DNA of 64,000 bases from Antedon mediterranea (lineage: Eukaryota; Echinodermata; Crinoidea; Comatulida; Antedonidae): contig NC_092674.1 of NCBI RefSeq assembly GCF_964355755.1, positions 12,715,001 through 12,779,000 of the forward strand, given 5' to 3'. Of this stretch, positions 45,501-57,900 are shown piece by piece. How positions within the stretch are numbered: the first letter of the stretch is position 1; every line of letters begins with the position of its first letter. The notes under the pieces are model-generated. The model was not told the origin of the DNA and ran no database searches. It was given only the letters and a program-made list of their open reading frames with translations. Position numbers and translations under genes: made by a program.

Positions 45501-48500
45501 CTTTATAGATAGAAAGTAGTTCACTACAGTTAAAATTATAAAAGTGTATAAAAATAAAATAATAGTATGGAGGTTATGAATTTATTTATGCCAAATTGGT
45601 GGGCTTTTTTCACAGTAAATGGAACTGATCCTTGTACATACAAAGATGAACTTGGTTGTCTCTTCTCTTTTAACTTTGTTATGAATGGAACAATGGAGGT
45701 GATTCTGGTACAGAAAATAACATGTAAGTAATGTAAAAAGAAAACCCCAGCAAAATGAAACCCAATACATTGTCTAAAGCTCTGTCTACACTATCAAACT
45801 TTATGTGACAAAAATATGTTATGTGACCATATATGGTGATGAAAACTACCGTAATGGGTACATTACACTTTTTTGTCAAACTATTTTGATAGTGTAGACA
45901 TAGAGCTATATATTGAGATCTCTGTGCACTTCACGCACGCGCACGCACACCTTCATATATACAGTATACATCCCCTCATTTGACAGGGACAATTTGATGG
46001 ACATCCTAGGCATACTGAACTTTTTTCACAAACAATTACAAAAGAGTACCATCAGTAACCTGTATTCTTTGTATATTAAACATCTTTTATTTTTCAATTT
46101 GAGACATGCACTTCATTATTATACTAGACTTGTTTGTACAAAGTATGTGAAATGCATGATAGAGTTAGAGTGGAAAAAATGATTGTAATGGCTTTTTTGT
46201 AGGAAATATAAAATGTCAGTCAAGTGCAGCAAACACGGCTTGTCTTGATTCAACATGTGCAACACTTCATGTTAATAATTTATATGAATATTTATCAACA
46301 TGTCGTACTTTATTTTCAGCTTGCCCAGAAGGAATAGATGCCTTATGGCTGGCTATTGGCATCATTATTGGTATATTACTAGTTGGTCTAGCCCTTCTGC
46401 TGGCCTGGAAGATAGCTACATATATATATGACAAACGAGAATATGCTAAATTTTTGAAAGAGTTAGAAAATGCACGAACAGATGCAGTAAGGAATGATTA
46501 TTTTTTTTATCTTGTAGTTAATGTTTATTTATTTATTATTTATGGTTTCCCTTTAAAGACCAGACCATTTTTATCTAGAGTCACCACTACATAGCATCCA
46601 AGTTCACTGTAGCTGACGTTCCAAGAAAACATTATTTATTTTAAACAATTCTATTTGCATTTGAACTCTCTATCTATCTCTATATCTATTTCTAGTATGA
46701 TTATGATGTATCGTAGTATTGTAATTGAAAATGTTAAATCTAACAGTACTAGTAAATACCTTAAACTAAAAGTAGAAGTATATATTTATGTCAATTTCTG
46801 TGATTAACATGCATTGCAGTGGACATTAGCATTGAAAATACTAATTGAAATGTAATATGTTTATGAAAAATTAAACCAAGATAAGATAAGATAAGATAAC
46901 TTTTTATTGATCCTCAAAAAGGAAATTCATTGCTCGTCATAATAACAAAGAAAACACAATAAAAACAAATATAGCATAAAACCATTCATATAAAAACATC
47001 TAAACAATTACAATATAAAATTATCTTCTTGACTTCCTGTTGTACTGGATGATACCGGAGGGAATAAAGGATTTAGCAAATCGATTTGTTTTCACACGGA
47101 GGAGCCTCAATCTACCACTTGGATTAAGTTGGTCTATGATCACTTTGTGGAGAGGATGAGAGGCATCCGACTCAATGCGTTCGAAATCTTTCTGGAGGTG
47201 TTCTAGGTGCACATCGGTAAAGGAAGGCAGTTCCAGACCAATCATTTTACCAGCCCGACGGATGAAAGTTTCAAGGCGTCCTTTATTCCCTCCGGTAACA
47301 TTACCAGCCCAACAGGAGAGGCAATACGTCCAAACACTACATATAACGGATCTATAGAACGAAAGTAACATCAAATCACAGGAGTTAAATTTATATAAAG
47401 TTCTCATACAATACATTCTGGGACTTAATTTTTTGCTGATGAAGTCTATATGGTCTCCCCAACTCAGTTTATCATTGAAAACAATTCCTAGATACTTGTA
47501 CTGGTCAACAATTTCAATTTCTTTACCTTTGATAGTGATTGGTTGAAAATTAAATTTATGTTTAGTCCTAAAATCAATGATCATCTCCTTTGTTTTTGAT
47601 GCATTTATTTGGAGATAATTATCGTCACAAAATTTAACAAATCTTTGTATTTCGCTACGATAATTTTCATCATTGTTTGAAACTATGAGACCAATAGTAC
47701 TAGTGTCATCAGCGAATTTAACAACGGGGCAAAGCTCATCATTTAAAGATCTGTAATCCGCCGTATACAAGGAATATAATTTAGGTGCGTTGACAGTACC
47801 CTGAGGAACACCGGTGTCAGAGGTTACGATTTCTGACTTAACACCATTAATATTAACAAATTGTTTTCTATCACAAATGAAATTTAAAACTAAACGAACA
47901 ATCGGACGGGGAAACTCCATATTCAACATTTTGTCTGCTAAGATATGGGGTTGTATGGTATTAAACGCAGATTGAAAATCAAAATACATAATACGTGCCG
48001 AGTGGCCTTTCTTTACATTATCTAGATGTGAATACAATTTATGTAATTTAAAATAAATCGCATCACTGGTACTACGGAGTGATCGGTAAGCAAATTGCAA
48101 CGGGTCTAACACTTTTTCAGCATAAGGTTGCATAATTTTTAAAATAATACGTTCCAATATTTTCATCGCGACAGACGTGAGTGCAACGGGTCTCAAATCA
48201 TTCATGCTGTTAATCTTAGGTTTCTTAGGTACCGGTATTATGCATGAAAGTTTCCAAATATCCGGGAACGCATGATAAGAAAGACACATATTGAAAATAA
48301 ATGTAAATATACCATCAAGGTGAGGAGAGCAGACCTTAAGTACTCGTGGTGGGATTCTATCCGGCCCAGCAGCCTTCGATGAATTGAGTTTCATGAATTC
48401 GTTATGTACATCAGAAATGCTTATACTAAATTTGGGATCATCTTCAGTCACCCGACACAAGCTAAATAGAGCCTCTCTTTCTTTTTTAAAATCATGAACA

Positions 48501-49619
48501 TTAAAACGGTTATAAAATTCATTTAACTCATTAACATATTGCACAGTAACATTCGGAATCGAGGTGGGTGTATTACCACCGTTTGTGTAACCACTCATAA
48601 GTTTCATACCCTGCCAAACTTGTTTCATATTATTAGACCTGAAGTTATGTTCAACTTTTTTCCTATAAATGTTCTTCTGTTTCATTATTTCAGATTTAAT
48701 CTCTCTAGTCAATATTTTCATATGATTAGAGTCGCCCATCTTAAAGGCTTTACGTTTCTCACACAACAGTAATTTAACGCCTTTCGTGATCCATGGCTTG
48801 TTGTTAGGGTAGATTTTCACTTTTTTAACTGGAACGCATTTATCAATACAAAAGTTTATGTACGAGCTCACTGCATAAGTAATACTATTCAAATCTTCAT
48901 CCTCCGTAAAAATATCCCAATCGGTAGATTCAAATTCCGCTATCAGGGCTTCCTCGGCTTCAGGAGACCATTTACGTACATTAATAATTTTTGGTTGGCA
49001 TGTCTTATTTAACGGGCGATATTTAGGACTGAGTAAAATCAAATTATGATCAGATTTGCCCAAGTTCGGTAGTGGGGTCGAAATATAGGCATCCTTCACA
49101 CTAGAGTAGCATAAATCAAGAATCGCGTTGTCCCTCGTTTTACATGTAACATGCTGATAATAAGTGGCCGTTGTTTTCTTGAACTTGCATCTGTTGAAAT
49201 CGCCATTGATAATTACAAGCGCCTCAGGGTGACTACACTCAATACCTTCGATAATTTCTGCGATCTCATTTATAGCAGGCTTTTCAAGCTTTTTGTTAGG
49301 TATGTATACCATAACATTGATAACATGCGAGAACTCTCTCGGAAGATAGTAGGGGCGAATACCAACAACCAGCACTTCCGAGTGTGGCGAACATTTATGA
49401 AGCTTAAGCGTAGAGTTATTTGGATGACAGTATTTCTCATTAATGTAGAGGCAAAGACCACCACCGCCATCTTTGTTCGCTTCGGCTGTACGATCCCCAC
49501 GAACAGATTTAAAGCCAAGAAATATTACCTAGACATACTTACTTGCTTTTTTTCAGAATATAAATCCCCTTTTTAAATCTTCTACGACAACCTACAAGAA
49601 TCCAACATATGGTAAATAG
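39593..49619 (+). CDS. Integrin beta subunit: hybrid, I-EGF, beta-tail, membrane and cytoplasmic exons
   Basis: Nine exons with matching phases: 39593-39777, 40525-40761, 41227-41299, 41889-41973, 42584-42786, 43150-43279, 45616-45723, 46320-46486 and 49557-49619. Together they give 416 residues plus TAG. First comes the hybrid domain (KITSEIQLV, YCDGE, NCSNIRLGN), then SVKPLGFEENLEV and cysteine-rich I-EGF modules (ELCSNGNGSLVCGICEC; CSGQGSCICGKCVC; GTCICGQCECKPGYSGPDC). The beta-tail follows (TCPAKCDRNRDCVQC; DPCTYKDELGC), then one membrane span (LWLAIGIIIGILLVGLALLL), a basic WKIATYIYDKREYAKF and the tail NINPLFKSSTTTYKNPTYGK. NPxF/NPxY motifs bind talin and kindlin in known integrins. No lesion is seen here, unlike the upstream head exons. 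No start codon was identified for this part alone. Confidence 0.9.
40964..41102 (+). mobile_element. SINE tail, 5'-truncated, inverted to 37911-38043
   Basis: AGTGCTTTGCACTCATGG, CAGGATGCTGCACCGCTGTC and CTGAAAATTGAATAAAATTA, with an A-rich end, match the reverse complement of 37911-38043. The two copies lie about 3 kb apart in opposite orientation, around integrin exons 38296-40761. Confidence 0.8.
42443..42558. mobile_element. MITE family M, copy B
   Basis: Perfect 22-bp inverted ends: AGCTCTGTCTACACTATCAC and its complement ending GATAGTGTAGACAGAGCT, with TA on both sides (42441-42442 and 42559-42560). It ends only 25 bp before the integrin exon that begins at 42584, so the insert displaced the original upstream intron sequence there. 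Confidence 0.92.
43280..45615. other. Integrin intron with a short tandem repeat
   Basis: The largest intron without a full-length TE. At 44697-44785 a roughly 30-bp unit (TCACTCTGATGTTGGTATG) recurs about three times. No other feature is supported. Confidence 0.5.
45778..45907. mobile_element. MITE family M, copy C
   Basis: AGCTCTGTCTACACTATCAA and its inverse TTGATAGTGTAGACATAGAGC bracket about 130 bp, with TA at both edges. It starts about 55 bp after the donor of integrin exon 45616-45723. Confidence 0.85.
46878..49522 (-). mobile_element. LINE family L, nearly intact, 5'-truncated copy
   Basis: A minus-strand LINE in the last integrin intron. The 3' end is ACGAGCAATGAATTTCC, AATAAAAAG and TTATC repeats (46878-46900 on the plus strand). 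The 5' end stops inside the endonuclease at about 49515-49525, around 35 bp before the integrin acceptor at 49556. The coding frame has no internal stop, so this copy is younger than the one at 34161-37885. Confidence 0.9.
47021..49520 (-). CDS. LINE L endonuclease (partial)-reverse transcriptase
   Basis: An open frame of 784 codons from the Met at 49375, preceded in the same frame by about 48 codons (GDRTAEANKDGGGGLCLYIN) that belong to the endonuclease. The true N-terminus is therefore missing and the Met is internal. Motifs: VIINGDFNR near 57, GKSDHNLILLS near 106, AAGPDRIPPRVL near 338, NDLRPVALTSVAMK near 393, MYFDFQSAFNTIQPH near 457, SDTGVPQGTVNAP near 521, KFADDTSTIGL near 551 and QYKYLGIVFND near 620. 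This is CR1/Rex-like. Without the 5' endonuclease part it could not retrotranspose on its own. Confidence 0.88.
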
Positions 49620-50222
49620 AAGGTTTTATGTAAGATGTTGATACCTGTTGCCAAACAAGACCTCATTCAGAACCATCCAACAAGGCCCGATCAAATTGAA
49701 AACTGATACACAGACTAAATGATATCAGAATAATAATTTATGGCAAAGTTCAGACTGTAACTGACAGATCAATCAAGTCTGTTATCAGAAAAAGAAATGC
49801 CCACTAGTCCACAACTGACATCAGATCAAAGTACCATGAGATACTCTCCACTGGGCCACACAGTAGGATATCAGATCAAAGTGGCTTGTCCAGATCCACA
49901 AGGCATGTCCAGATCCAGATAAAGATCCCAGAAAAACATTCAAATGATATTTAATAATACCGGATGTTGTAGGCACACAACACAAAATATACCACATAAT
50001 TATATAAAATGGTCTGATACCAGAAACTAACAACCAGAGAATCTTGTCAAACAGAATTCACCACAGGTATCTGATAGAACATGACATTTCTATAGTATAA
50101 ATTGAGGTATTAATTATTTGGCTAGAGAGCTAACTCCATATTTAACAATAAATTGTTATATTCATTACCCTAAAAAAATAAGTATTTATAAAAACTGGAC
50201 TGTACTTTTATGTATGTTTATA

Positions 50223-50255
<33 letters not shown>

Positions 50256-50590
50256 TCTAACTCATGTATTCATAATATTGTAAGTTATTGTTTTATATTA
50301 TTAAATAATATTTTTGAACAGATACAGCGGATAATTTTTAAGCACCAACACTGTCCTCGTCAATTTGCTGTAACATTGTTAGCACTCTAGTCAATCTATT
50401 ACCTCCTCAATGGTACCTAGATCATGCTGAATTTGGTGCTAAGTTGCAATATGTGATAAAATTAGAGGTTGATATGACAAAAAAAAAATTAGGATTTAAG
50501 AATAAATTAGAGTAGCGTATATTGGTGTGGCCATGTCTTCTGCCTTAACAAATGTGCTTTATTTTATTTAAGATAAATATTTTATATAAA
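49620..50590. other. Integrin 3' flank, no gene recognised
   Basis: Follows the integrin stop codon and probably contains its 3' UTR. AGATCAAAGT and CCAGATCCA words repeat loosely at 49820-49930. A TA microsatellite is at 50229-50255. No clear polyadenylation signal was picked out. Confidence 0.45.
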
Positions 50591-50643
50591 ACATTTGAAA
50601 ATGCTGTTATTTGTTTGTAAATTTATAATAATATCTTTTCTTA

Positions 50644-50966
50644 GGACAGTATACATTAGTGAGCCTATTAAAAGTAATACTGTAATTGGTTACTCTATAG
50701 TAAAGGAAAATATTAGATCCCGTCAATTAAAGTTGCTGGACCACGCGCTTCTAATGCCTGATGACGAATCATTCAAAGAGTACGCTCTGTATGTTCCTCA
50801 ACATGGGAAAAGAAAACGAGGAAGTCAGAGAACCAACTTTGTGAGATACATCCAACAGCTTTTAGGGGATGAAGGAGGCATGATTACCTCTGATAAGCTG
50901 TCAGAGTTAGCCAAGGACCGTTGTGGTTGGAGAAAGCTTGTAGTCGCCTGCTCCGCAGCCGACTGA
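50644..50966 (+). pseudogene. C-terminal tail of a different LINE
   Basis: NIRSRQLKLLDHALLMPDDE, KRKRGSQRTNFVRYI and AKDRCGWRKLVVACS match the C-terminal segment found after the reverse transcriptase in RTE-like and related endonuclease-RT proteins (pattern R.LGH..RMPD, GKRKRGRP, A.DR..WR..V). Nothing of the RT core remains upstream. It is a 5'-truncated remnant that happens to keep a frame. It is not part of the integrin gene. Confidence 0.7.
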
Positions 50967-51053
50967 TGATTATGATAGTAAACTTAAAAAAACAGTACTG
51001 ACTGTATAAATAAGAACTCCCAGCCAGTTTTTAAGGGAAACTCTATTCAGCTT

Positions 51054-51110
51054 GGTTCCCACTAGGACGCAGTACAAGGACGTAGGCCGCAACGCAAGCA
51101 AATAAGTCGA
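51054..51110. repeat. Left-end fragment of the GGTTCCCACT transposon
   Basis: GGTTCCCACTAGGACGCAGT followed by GGCCGCAACGCAAGC resembles the first 50 bp of 28809 onward. No right end is found. Bases 51111-52260 show no other feature; the frame 51853-52065 is unsupported. Confidence 0.6.
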
Positions 51111-52260
51111 ATCCATTGTGTCATATTGTGAACCAGACTTTAAGGGGACACTGGTCCCAAATGTGTCCCCATAATACAGTTTCCACTGTAATATTTATGC
51201 AGGTACATAAGAATAAAAATATCCTAAATATCTAGTTTTCTGATTTGATGATTATTCTCCAATTTATACATGGATATGTTTCAAAGGTTTAACTGTTAAA
51301 TTAATACATAAAACAGTAAAAAGAATATTTAAAATGTTTAAAGTATTGAAAATATCAAAAATCTTTTTAAAAGATGTTCATGTTTTCTGAATAAATCTCT
51401 TATATTTATCCTTCCGATACGATATACACTTACTACTGTTTTTTTTTTACTTGTGCCATTCGGCAATGTATTCATTCACTATGTACAATCACAGGTCAAT
51501 ACATAACATTTTTTCTGGTAAATTTGACTCAATTTACATTAGTGTCAAACCTGTACAAAGGGCATACAAAAGACAAACTGTTCCATACTGACACTATAAA
51601 CATTAATAAGCAATACTGGTTGTAAAACAATATTGTAATATTACTACTTACTACTGTTTTAAGTTTGTTTTTATTATTACTTTGTTATTGTATGTGTATA
51701 TTATTACTTGTTTAAGACAGAAAAGACGTTTAATATATTACTTCAATATAAATTGTAATAACAAAATGAGATAAAAACGTTTATGAACCATCGTGGAACC
51801 ACTTTCAAGATCAAACAATAATATACCTAATATACCGTAAAACATCGAAAACATGTCCATCTCGATATCAAGCCTATTAGGCTTCTTTTCACGATACTAT
51901 AGGCTTCTTTTTCGAAATAGACTGTGTTATAATGTCAAAGGAACAGAAGTTATGATCGTGTTATTATATGGTATGGATATATTAATGACCTTGCAACCAT
52001 TTTTAACCATGAACTCGTATATTTATTCTACAATGTATTGTTTTCCAAATGCTACTTTTATTTAATCTTGCATCTTCTTGTCTGCTTCCTTGACAAATAT
52101 ATAAAATTGGCAGAGAATGTTTTAAAAATTATATATGAAACGTCATTAATTTAATCTTTTTGCCATTAGATTTTGTATTCCTTCTTCTTTCCCTTTTCAG
52201 GGAATTTATTGGTTCAAAGTATATTGGCCTTTGGCCCTAATACAAACAAATAAAAATTAA

Positions 52261-52634
52261 CTATAACTTAAGATTATGGTTTCTTCTTTCAAAAGCAAAG
52301 TAGACGTATTTTCCTAAATTATAAGTAAAATTTGTGTTGGAAAGTAATAAACAAAGCTTATTAATAGAAGGAAAAACACGAATAAATCTTGGAATAAAAC
52401 TTTTTCTTAAATCATTGTAAAATGTGCATTGCAAAATAAAATGATATTCATCCTCAACAATGTTCTTTTTACATAATTTACACGTTCTCTTATATCTTTC
52501 TACACCCTCCCATCTGCCCTTTTCAATTTCTAGCTCTAATATCCCTAAACGTAACTTAGTATTAGAATTATTTATTTCAAGTTTAATGTCAATCTTTAAA
52601 TAGACATTTTTGATGAAATAACCGTCTTAAAAAA
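52261..52634 (-). pseudogene. LINE C-terminal zinc-binding tail (no ATG, minus strand)
   Basis: An uninterrupted minus-strand frame of about 124 codons ending in TAG at 52261-52263, with no Met at its start. It reads NSNTKLRLGILELEIEKGRW, then CKLCKKNIVEDEYHFILQC, then FYNDLR and NHNLKL. The C-x2-C ... H-x4-C cluster followed by FY..LR is the hallmark of the C-terminal domain of many animal LINE proteins, downstream of the RT. A stop (TAA) precedes the segment, so it is a truncated remnant. Confidence 0.75.
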
Positions 52635-52639
52635 ACTGT

Positions 52640-54795
52640 TTACCGGTACATTATTGATTTTTGTTAGTATCAATGTGGTAGTTATTAATAGTTCAAGGGT
52701 TTGAATTGTGTAAACATTGAGTATTTAGTGAATTTAATATAAACCAAGTCTTATTGTAGGCCTATGTAAGAGCACAAGCTCGTCCAGGGATGTCGGGTCG
52801 TTCGGTTCAAAATAATTTTAATCCTAAGGTGCCCTTTTCAAGTTAGAAACCAGCAGCGAAAGTGGTAAATAGGCCTCATGACAATTATTTGGAAAATTCA
52901 TTCATCTACTACTATACTAGGCCTACAGCTATATTTTCTTTTAAAATCTTGGCTATGGACTAGGAACAGCGAAGAGTAAGACTCGTTCATCTTTTAAAAT
53001 TACAGTACAAAGCTCCCGGTCCTTAAAAAAAACATCAACAATACCAAAATTGATATTGCTTTTTATTTAATTGTGAATTACTATAAAATAGTGTATTTAT
53101 GTAATTATTAAATAATATATACTAAACACAATCACATCTAACCCAATTCTGTGACAATAAAAAAAAAAGGTTTATCTGATTTTCCAACAGCATTTTTTAT
53201 ATAATCTTGTAATATATTTAGGCCTATAACTTAGTTTACACAATTTTATTTCTATTTATTTTTGTCTGTAAATAATTGTATCTGATCATAATGTTATACT
53301 AGAAGAAAGATATCGGCAATAATAAATAGCAATGTGTCGATTGGTGATGAAGGCACCAACTTCAATTTGTACACCAGGTATAATATAGATCACGCGTTTA
53401 TTTATTATGAGTGTTGATATTAACTGTACGTGTATTTTGCCATATACTTTTCATTAAATCAATTGACTTTAGTACAACCTTTACGTAACGTTATATTTTA
53501 GAATTATGAATGCTGCTTTATTAGTAGTATGGCCTGTGTGGTATATTACGGCGTTGTATCGTCTTCTCGTCTTTAAAATCGCATAGGACACTGCGATGTC
53601 TTGCAATGTCCAGCAGATGAAGTGGTGCGCGCTGCGAGTGCTGTCTTACAACCTTATGAATTTAGTGTATGTATATAATGTTTGAAACATTAAATTAGTT
53701 AAATGTAATCCGTAAGTGCCTTGAAAAAAAAAGCTTGTAATATTTTGTATAGATATTTATAGTATTAACCGTACACAAATGTTTTTATAATAGCTATATT
53801 ATTATAGGATAATATCAAATAAAACACTTTATCACATCATTTTGCCCTTTGTGTTACGTCATTGAATATAGCCTATATTCGTCTATTGATCCTTCTAATA
53901 ATATAAGTTGTCAAAATAAAGTACCGGCACAAACACTTCTTTTATTTTACGATTATAAATTTATATTATAACTTAACTTAACATACGAATGAACAGTAAT
54001 CTTTTACTTGACCACCAGCAGATAAATATGGATACTGTAGGTAATAGGTCTTTACTGTATTCATTTCTGCCAAAGATTTTTATTTTATAATATGGTCGCG
54101 TTTAGTCTGAACTACGCGCGATTTTATGAAATGTTATGATCATAAATTCGAAACCAGATATTTTCCAATACAGCACTAGTTTATAATATCAAAATAGTCA
54201 ACTTTGTACAGAGCTTTACCATTTAAAATGCACACAATAAATGTCCTAAAACGTTGCCGGCTATTTTGAGCATTTCAAATTATCATGTCATTGTCCGTCT
54301 TGTTAGCGTCACGCTCGTATTATGCACGGCGTACAAAACATACTTAACGAGGCCATTTTTTTATGAACTAAAACGAAACACGACATGCAATTTAAACTAA
54401 TAATTCGTGCGATTACAGCGCCTCAGATGCCAAAAGGTGACAATGAAAATTATAGATCTACAATTTTTTTTCCGATCCGAAAAATCATCATATTGCAAAC
54501 TTATTTTTAGGATAGAGGATAATCATATTTCCATCACCGCATTTATAGGTTCTATAGAGCGATTTGGCTTAAACTTGGTAAAAAGAATAACACATGACGT
54601 CTTATACGTATACTGTATATATAATTCAAGCTTAACAGATACAAACTGGAACGCCCACTCACTGGAAATATTAATAAACAAACAATAACTACTACAAACT
54701 TGTGGATCAAGTCTAGCGAATCACCTAACCGTAAAATGTACACACGCAACAATAGTGGACTAATCGTACACAGCATAAAGTTTTATTAGCTGGTC
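52640..54795. other. Intergenic region upstream of the transporter gene
   Basis: No gene, repeat family or RNA is recognised apart from scattered AGGCCT words. The frame at 54407-54688 has no domain and lies within the promoter-proximal DNA. Confidence 0.45.
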
Positions 54796-54800
54796 TAACT

Positions 54801-54810
54801 TATAAAAGGA
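54801..54810 (+). promoter_or_regulatory. TATA box of the SLC22 gene
   Basis: TATAAAAGGA stands about 105 bp before the chosen start codon at 54907, with no competing ATG in frame after the likely start site (about 54830). A TATA box at this distance fits a short 5' UTR. No transcript evidence is available here. Confidence 0.5.
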
Positions 54811-54906
54811 TTATGGCTTCCAATTGGCAGTGCAGTGCAGTCCTCTCCTACTCCAGAGTTTTATTCATTTTATATAGTCACATTGATATCAACTTCGTTT
54901 TACAAT

Positions 54907-57900
54907 ATGGATTTTGACGATGTTCTAAAACTTCTTGGCGACTTCGGTCGATATCAGAAGCGACAGTATGCCATGGTTTGCCTAATCGTCATTCCTGTTG
55001 CAATACATAGCCTATCGCATGTGTTTATCTCCGCTAAAACAAATCACGGGTGTGTCGTACCGGAGTTACAAAACTTTAATTGTACAAACAGTGATTCAGT
55101 CGAAAGGGAAGCATGTATCAAAATAAAACAAAACTTAGCAAGACCTAAAGATGATGTAAATACAATACCAAACGAAGCACAATGCTGGATGTATACGAGC
55201 GAAGACATCACGGAAGCACTTTTTACAAACAACGTATCTCGAGAACTTGACATTACATTGTGTACAAATGGATGGGAATACGATACCTCTCAGTACAAGT
55301 CAACTATCATCCAAGAGGTAAAGTCAAATATAGGTAGTTACGTAAGCATCTAAAATTGTGTTAATATTAGTAGCGTGACATCACAAACGATGCCTCATTT
55401 TGTGTTCCTTGTCAAGTCAATACGGACATTTAGGTGTTTCACAATTTAGGGAATGGTTCTTTCTCAATAGTTACTGTATAGGAATGCTTATAAATAGATG
55501 GAGAACTAATAAATAAGTATGTGTGCAAGCCCACAACACAAGCGTTTTTTTTTTTTGGCTGAAAGAACATTATTCGCTGCAATAGGCCTCAGCAGAGAGC
55601 TTATACATTTGGTCTGTTGGGCATAATATTGATTTGGGCGGTATGAAGGGAGTTACACATAAAGTCTTGGAAGTTTTGTTAGAAAGAGAAAATAATTCAT
55701 GTTATGATATCGTAATGTTGGTAAAAGTCTCAAAATTATCTTGCTTCAGCACTAGTGGGATGAGGTGATAGAAATCATCTCACCACCACTAACCACTGGA
55801 ATCAGTGTATTGAGCTTCGAACAATTATCTTATATTTTATATAATTAATTAATTCCAAGCTGGAACTTTGACAAATTTTTATTTAATTTCCGGTCAACTA
55901 AAGGTCCAATTCTATAACTGGCTCAGTCGCGATATACGTGTCTCCTGTTGAAAATCGTCGCCCACCACGGTCTTAGTGTATTTCAAATTATGCAGTTTTA
56001 TATATTTGAATACAATTAATCGAAATCGTAATTGGTTGCTAATAAAGAATCAACTGTTTCTCAAATACGAACCCCTATAAGAATTCTAGTTACGCGTTTG
56101 TTTCTTTTTGTAATATAGGTTTCTAGGGACGCTGTGTCGAACCAGGGAGATACCTCCCGTACAATGGTTAGAGCACATTATCTAGTATACAAACCCATCC
56201 GTTAACGACACAATTATCACAGAATTAGCGTTTATTTTGAGAAAAATATTCCAATGAGGGTTAAATGTCGACATTATTGTATGATAGAATTTTAAGAGAT
56301 ATTGTACGCGTTGATGTGAGCTGAATGGCATACGGTGGTAGAAACTTTTCTGATTGGTTAATCAAATGACAGTTTGTCTTTCTTTGTGGTACTTCAAAGA
56401 CTGCATTATGTGGTTGGGAACAGATTACTGGGACAGAATGCTTTCCGTGTTACATATAGTATAGGATAAATATAAATTGCAACGTTATATTGTCAGTATT
56501 ATACAATAACATCTTTCATGAAATGTTTATTAAAATGAATGAGTCCATGACTCTAATTTTTATGATAGTAGGCCAAATGGTATGAAATTTATAGCAATTA
56601 AAATTATGCCAAGAAAATGTCAATAATGTGTCAATATATTTGTTAACATATCGAATAATAGTCATAAACTTGCCGCATACCGCGTTACTTACAAAACAAG
56701 AAATTTCACTTCCGTATAAATGCATTGTGAGTATAAATGCCGGGGCCATCCAGTGAACTAATTATCACAACTCCAAACATTTCGTTTTATATTCAAATGA
56801 CACACTGAAAAAAGACCCGAACGTATCTTTTTATGCTATATCAACCCTTTTTTATCAGCTAATCTTTAAACAGTAGTTAGATAGTACATCAAATTTAATT
56901 TAGGTTTACCGAAAACCAAACTAAGTTGGTCAGAGTTATCAAATCTACGGTGGCCTGTAAGTGTCACGGCCACTTATTTTTAAATATCACGGCAATTTAC
57001 AAAAAAGCCACGGCAATTTACAAAAAAAACACGGCATTTGAACAAAAATACCACAGCAACTTAAAAATGAACACCATGGCTTTTAAAAAAAATTACCGAG
57101 GTTTATTTTGTAAATTGCCGTATATTTTTTTAAAGTTGCCGTGACGCTTACAGGCCACCGTACAAACCGCGATCGAAAGTATGAGTGTTTGCTCTAATGA
57201 CGTCCTAATGATTGTGGTGATCGTATTTTTTCCCCTTTGTTTGTTATTACGTTGGTAGGTGACATTGTTAGAGCTCATGAAGACACTGAATAAAATCTCA
57301 AAGTAGCCTACTGCACATTATAATATATAATTTCTTGGCAAATGATGCATGTGATACGATTATAACGAGTTACACAAATCAAAGTTAACTTAACGAATAC
57401 CATGCACAATTGTAGAATCACTAGTCCATAAGAAATTCGGCGAATCTCGGTTCACCTGAGAAGCTGTTCATTCTGAATCTGGACGTTGAATAGATGTTGT
57501 TGTGCACTTTAACGAAGAATTACTTTTTGTTGTGGATAGGAAAGACGACAATCGGCACAAAATAAGTAGAATACTAATGCCTTTTCAGAATGTTTGAATA
57601 AATAAAACACGAATGTTGAAAGATAGTTACAAGAAAGAGATAATAAACAAGGATCATTTATTTTTAATTTTATTTGTATTATTATGCTGTATAGCTCACT
57701 GCATGTTTATTAACTCATTTAAAGTATCACATTTTGTAATGAAAATGTATAAACAAGAACGTTAATATATTATTACCAAACAGTGTTTATCAGTTGTAAA
57801 CCATTATCTTGATTTTACCAGTTTCTGTTTTATAATTTCAGTTTGATCTTGTCTGTGAAAAGGCCGCAAAGCCATCGCTTTCACAGTCATTTTTTTTTGT

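Noticed and set aside
46200-46319. Extra integrin exon after GTAG at 46201
   Set aside because: With the incoming phase it begins with a TGA stop; splicing directly to 46320 gives the expected CPEG-type junction.
46600-46640. Integrin tail-like reading ENIIYFK after CTGTAG
   Set aside because: Lacks the NPxY motifs and a stop in the right place; superseded by the exon at 49557.
50330-50400. Alternative last integrin exon after TTTTGAACAG
   Set aside because: It encodes no NPxY-like motif; the exon at 49557-49619 matches the integrin tail with correct phase.
50595-50966. Host gene of 123 codons
   Set aside because: The sequence pattern is that of a LINE C-terminal tail, so it is treated as a transposon remnant.
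54835-54906. Upstream in-frame ATG for the transporter
   Set aside because: Adding 24 residues before MDFDDVL departs from the family's well-conserved N-terminus; the start at 54907 is preferred.
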